A stretch of DNA of 16,857 nt from an uncultured Verrucomicrobiota bacterium (GTDB lineage Bacteria > Verrucomicrobiota > Kiritimatiellia > RFP12 > UBA1067). Under the pieces are notes generated by a model. The model was not told the origin of the DNA and searched no databases. It saw nothing but the letters and a program-made list of their open reading frames with translations. Shown here piece after piece: positions 14,694 through 16,857 of this stretch; position 1 is the stretch's first letter; the number at the start of each line of letters is the position of its first letter. A program made the translations under genes and the position numbers. Location of the stretch: the NCBI GenBank assembly GCA_946631535.1, contig CAMPAF010000027.1, positions 1 through 16,857 of the forward strand, in the 5' to 3' direction.

Positions 14694-15326
14694 TCATTTC
14701 GACTGGAGGGCCCGCATCATGTACGGCCAGTACGTCCGCGTGTAGACGACGCTGGAATAGATGTTCAGGACGATCAGGAACACCTCGGTCGCGTACACCG
14801 TCATGAGGAACGGCCGGTTCCATTCCGCCGGGAGCATCCCGTGGAACGCAAGATACAGGTAGATGAGCGCAGCCGCAGGAAACGACAGCGCGGTACGCAC
14901 CTTGCCCAGCCACATCGCGCTCACGTCTGCCTGGTATGTGGACGCGATCGCGCGCAGGAACGTCACCCACTGGTCGCGCAGGATGTACAGCACCGTGAAC
15001 ACGAGCATCAGCACCGCGTGGAAACGGTTCCCGCCCTGCGCCCCGATGAGCCACAGCAGGGTCGGGAACGAGACGATGAAGAACACCTTGTCCATCAGCG
15101 GGTCCGCAAGCTTCCCGAACGTCGAGACCACACGCCACCGGCGCGCGAGGTGCCCGTCGAAGAGATCGGACAACCCCGCAAGGCACATCAGCAGCAACGC
15201 CGTCGCCGCGCACCACGCGCTTCCACCGCGCTGCGCCACGACTGCGCAGGCCATGAAGCCGAAGATCAGCGGCACGCGCGAGAAGGTCAGCCCGTTGACG
15301 AAAATCGAATGGAAGCCAAGTCTCAT
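14694..15326 (-). CDS. pgsA: CDP-alcohol phosphatidyltransferase, probably phosphatidylglycerophosphate synthase
   Basis: A 210-residue integral membrane protein with several hydrophobic helices. It carries the complete CDP-alcohol phosphotransferase signature: D-x2-D-G-x2-A-R-x8-G-x3-D-x3-D, seen as DLFDGHLAR, then eight residues, then GKLADPLMD. By family it transfers a phosphatidyl group from CDP-diacylglycerol to an alcohol. Glycerol 3-phosphate is the likeliest acceptor, giving phosphatidylglycerol phosphate, though the motif alone does not exclude another alcohol. The start ATG 15326 overlaps the TGA of the upstream gene (ATGA), so the two are translationally coupled. Confidence 0.85.
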   Translation of the reverse strand: MRLGFHSIFVNGLTFSRVPLIFGFMACAVVAQRGGSAWCAATALLLMCLAGLSDLFDGHLARRWRVVSTFGKLADPLMDKVFFIVSFPTLLWLIGAQGGNRFHAVLMLVFTVLYILRDQWVTFLRAIASTYQADVSAMWLGKVRTALSFPAAALIYLYLAFHGMLPAEWNRPFLMTVYATEVFLIVLNIYSSVVYTRTYWPYMMRALQSK

Positions 15327-15862
15327 GCTTCTGCGGCCGCTTCCGCGTTTTCGTCACCGGCTTCCGCCGACGCGGCGTCATTGGCGAGGCTGGCCGACAT
15401 CCTGTCGAGTAGCGCAACCATCTTCTCGCCGACGGATGCGTGCTGCTGGCAGAAGTTGCGCAGTTCCGCCACCTGCATCGCAAGTGCCTCGCACTGGGCA
15501 TAGAGCATGCTGTTGCGCTCAACTAGGCCACGCACCTGCTCCTCCAGGCCTTCGGCGCGAATCTCCTGCTTCTGCAGGTCGCGGCGCGTCTTGAACAGCT
15601 GCTTCAGTATCTCGCCCGGCTCAATGTCCAGGTCGTCGATCTTCATCCCGTCGGGAATCGGCACGAGCACCGACTCTCCGCACTGGACGCAGTTGATCTG
15701 CAGCCCCGCGCCGCGGTAGTCGATGGCCAGGTTGTGCCCGCAGTGCGGACAGTCGAACACGATGTCCGTGTCTCGGATGATCGTGCCGTTCTCCGAGTTG
15801 TCGTATTCCGAGCCCTCGACCGCCCCGGCCGCGACCTCGGCATCAAGCTCTTCTTCTGCCAT
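15323..15862 (-). CDS. Zinc-ribbon and coiled-coil protein of unknown function
   Basis: A 179-residue protein with three parts. An acidic N-terminus comes first. A zinc ribbon follows with Cys pairs CPHCGHNL (Cys38, Cys41) and CVQCGESV (Cys58, Cys61). A heptad-like helical segment (about 83-140) comes next, with an Ala/Glu-rich tail. There is no signal peptide or membrane helix. The ribbon resembles those of MJ0042-type or general zinc-ribbon proteins; the function is unknown. A strong promoter and AAGGAGG precede it, making it the first gene of an operon with pgsA, hisB and the 734-residue gene. Confidence 0.75.
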   Translation of the reverse strand: MAEEELDAEVAAGAVEGSEYDNSENGTIIRDTDIVFDCPHCGHNLAIDYRGAGLQINCVQCGESVLVPIPDGMKIDDLDIEPGEILKQLFKTRRDLQKQEIRAEGLEEQVRGLVERNSMLYAQCEALAMQVAELRNFCQQHASVGEKMVALLDRMSASLANDAASAEAGDENAEAAAEA

Positions 15863-15867
15863 AGTTG

Positions 15868-15874
15868 CCTCCTT
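15868..15874 (-). promoter_or_regulatory. Shine-Dalgarno for the zinc-ribbon gene
   Basis: AAGGAGG on the minus strand lies 5 nt before ATG 15862. It is the strongest ribosome binding site in the window. Confidence 0.85.
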
Positions 15875-15905
15875 GAGAAATGGTTAGCGAAACGTTTGCG
15901 TCGAT

Positions 15906-15934
15906 ATTATATGACAAAGAGGGCCGATGCGCAA
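15906..15934 (-). promoter_or_regulatory. Sigma70-type promoter of the zinc-ribbon/pgsA/hisB operon
   Basis: On the minus strand TTGCGC (15934-15929) and a perfect TATAAT (15911-15906) are separated by exactly 17 nt. The start point would fall near 15899, giving a leader of about 37 nt with AAGGAGG. The -35 hexamer lies in the loop and 3' arm of the rpmB terminator. Confidence 0.75.
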
Positions 15935-15947
15935 GCACCGACCCTCT
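15913..15947 (-). terminator. Intrinsic terminator after rpmB
   Basis: On the minus strand a 13-bp stem is fully paired with two G-U wobbles: one arm at 15947-15935, a UUGC loop at 15934-15931 and the other arm at 15930-15918. A short T-run (TTTGT, 15917-15913) follows. It begins 20 nt after the rpmB stop. The T-tract is short, so termination may be partial. Confidence 0.75.
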
Positions 15948-15967
15948 CCGTTGTTCGCGAGGCTGTC

Positions 15968-16198
15968 TTACGCCTTCGCGACCTTGCCCGACTTGATGCA
16001 GCGGGCGCAGACCGTCTTGCGGCAGGTGTTGCCCTTGCCGTCGGTCACGCGCACCGTGTGCAGGTTCGGGAGGAACCGGCGCTTGGAGATGCCGGTCGTG
16101 TGCAGGCCGATGCCGCCCTTGTACTTGGGCGAACCCTTGCGGACGATGTGCCGGCCGGCCGCCGGACGCTTGCCGCAGATTTCACAGACTCTGGCCAT
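15968..16198 (-). CDS. rpmB: 50S ribosomal protein bL28
   Basis: A 76-residue large-subunit ribosomal protein. The start MARVCEICGKRP, then GISKRRFLPN and the C-terminal VCARCIKSGKV are typical of bL28. Cys5/Cys8 and Cys64/Cys67 make it the zinc-binding (C+) form; Cys59 is extra. ATG 16198 has AAAGGAA 7 nt upstream. It follows the S1 gene by 81 nt and is closed by the intrinsic terminator at 15913-15947. Confidence 0.96.
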   Translation of the reverse strand: MARVCEICGKRPAAGRHIVRKGSPKYKGGIGLHTTGISKRRFLPNLHTVRVTDGKGNTCRKTVCARCIKSGKVAKA

Positions 16199-16205
16199 TG
16201 TAGTA

Positions 16206-16212
16206 TTCCTTT
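16206..16212 (-). promoter_or_regulatory. Shine-Dalgarno for rpmB
   Basis: AAAGGAA on the minus strand lies 7 nt before ATG 16198. Confidence 0.65.
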
Positions 16213-16226
16213 CTTGATAAGGTTTT

Positions 16227-16273
16227 CGCTTCTTCGCTCGTTCCGCTAACGCTCACTCGCTCAGTCGCTCATG
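16227..16273. repeat. Run of CGCT-headed units between rpsA and rpmB
   Basis: Six units of 6-9 nt all begin CGCT: CGCTTCTT, CGCTCGTTC, CGCTAA, CGCTCACT, CGCTCAGT, CGCTCATG. The last three are exact 8-mers apart from their final bases. The run fills most of the 81-bp gap between the S1 stop and rpmB and leaves little room for a separate rpmB promoter. Confidence 0.6.
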
Positions 16274-16279
16274 TCTTGA

Positions 16280-16857
16280 TCACTTGCTCTCGGCCTCTCC
16301 CGGCTGCCACTCGACGTTGCCGAACGCGTCGTCGAACGCCGCCGCCAGGCCGCCCAGCGGCTCGCCGCTCTTCGGCGCGCTGCTGGTGGCGCCGATCGTC
16401 TCGGTCGCGGACTCCTCGAGAGCGCGCACCTCTTCCTCCGTCATGTTGACGGCGCTGATCGAGAGACCGATGCGGCGCGCCTCGCGGTCCACCTTGACCA
16501 CGCGCGCCTCAACCTCGTCACCGACGTTGAGCGCGTCCTTGACCTTGTCGATGCGCTGGTCGGAGATCTGCGAGATGTGGACGAGACCGTCCACGCCGTC
16601 CTCCAGCTCGACGAACGCGCCGAACGAGGCGATCTTCGAAACCTTGCCCTTGACGATAGAGCCGACCGCGTACTTCGACGCGATCTCGCTCCACGGATCC
16701 GTCTGCGCCTGCTTCAGGCCCAGCGAGATGCGCTGCTCCTTCGGGTTGACGTCCAGGATCACCGCCTCTACCTGCTGGCCCTTCTGGAGGCACTCGGACG
16801 GGTGGTTGATCTTGCGCGTCCAGCTCATGTCGCTGACGTGGATCATGCCGTCGATGC
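16280..16857 (-). CDS. rpsA: 30S ribosomal protein S1, C-terminal part (5' end outside window)
   Basis: The frame is open to the right edge; only the last 192 or so residues are visible, ending at TGA 16280. It contains the second half of one S1 domain (IDGMIHVSDMSW, NHPSECLQKGQQVEAVIL, EQRISLGLKQ) and one complete S1 domain (GSIVKGKVSKIASFGAFVEL through RRIGLSIS). An Ala/Glu/Ser-rich tail follows. The linker DPWSEIASKYAVGS and the HPSE motif are characteristic of ribosomal S1, which binds mRNA on the 30S subunit during initiation. An ATG at 16846 falls within the domain and is not the true start. rpmB follows 81 nt downstream. Confidence 0.88.
   Translation of the reverse strand, partial: IDGMIHVSDMSWTRKINHPSECLQKGQQVEAVILDVNPKEQRISLGLKQAQTDPWSEIASKYAVGSIVKGKVSKIASFGAFVELEDGVDGLVHISQISDQRIDKVKDALNVGDEVEARVVKVDREARRIGLSISAVNMTEEEVRALEESATETIGATSSAPKSGEPLGGLAAAFDDAFGNVEWQPGEAESK

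Noticed and set aside
14665..14697. Ten-residue leader peptide (MTEDVEDVAM) overlapping the pgsA stop and preceding hisB
   Set aside because: It contains no histidine codons, so a his attenuator is not supported, and no terminator hairpin is seen before hisB. The overlap with the pgsA stop is probably chance.

Overview
This is a GC-rich chromosomal window, most likely from an uncultured member of the PVC group. Kiritimatiellota, or a related Verrucomicrobiota/Lentisphaerota lineage, is my best guess. The basis is a giant secreted beta-strand-repeat protein with LamG-like modules, a zinc-ribbon/coiled-coil protein coupled to pgsA, a minimal aryl-polyene-type KS-DH-KR set, and short-period repeats scattered among and inside genes. 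This is inference from gene content; there is no rRNA gene to confirm it. There is no CRISPR array, tRNA or recognisable transposon, and no gene-free stretch above 300 bases.

Layout. The left edge holds the 3' end of an S1-domain RNA-binding protein (+), an uncharacterised gene (about 338-844, +), a 9-bp-period inverted repeat (855-940) and a TatD-family hydrolase (953-1606, +). Convergent with tatD, and overlapping its stop by 14 bp, is a 1491-residue exported beta-strand-repeat protein (1593-6068, -). Next on the minus strand is a run read from 10926 down to 6162: a small secreted CxxC/Pro/His-rich protein, a ketosynthase, a hotdog dehydratase, an SDR ketoreductase, and a 654-residue protein of unknown family. 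The KS-DH-KR genes overlap by ATGA and match the apeO-apeP-apeQ order of aryl polyene clusters. A glycyl-radical-enzyme activase (10990-11835, +) diverges from this run.

The right third is a second minus-strand operon: zinc-ribbon/coiled-coil protein, pgsA, hisB, and a 734-residue protein that I read as a distant full-length paralogue of the 654-residue one. Upstream of it are rpmB, with an intrinsic terminator that overlaps the promoter of this operon, and the C-terminal part of ribosomal protein S1, cut by the right edge.

Most notable: (1) the ketosynthase carries a perfectly 9-nt-periodic, palindromic insert of about 42 codons between its two catalytic histidines, and the intergenic repeat upstream of tatD has the same architecture with another unit; (2) two members of an unrecognised large protein family lie in one window, one beside the polyketide-like genes and one coupled to hisB; (3) several operon-leading genes lack a ribosome binding site but have a TATA-like box 6-9 nt before the start, suggesting leaderless mRNAs.
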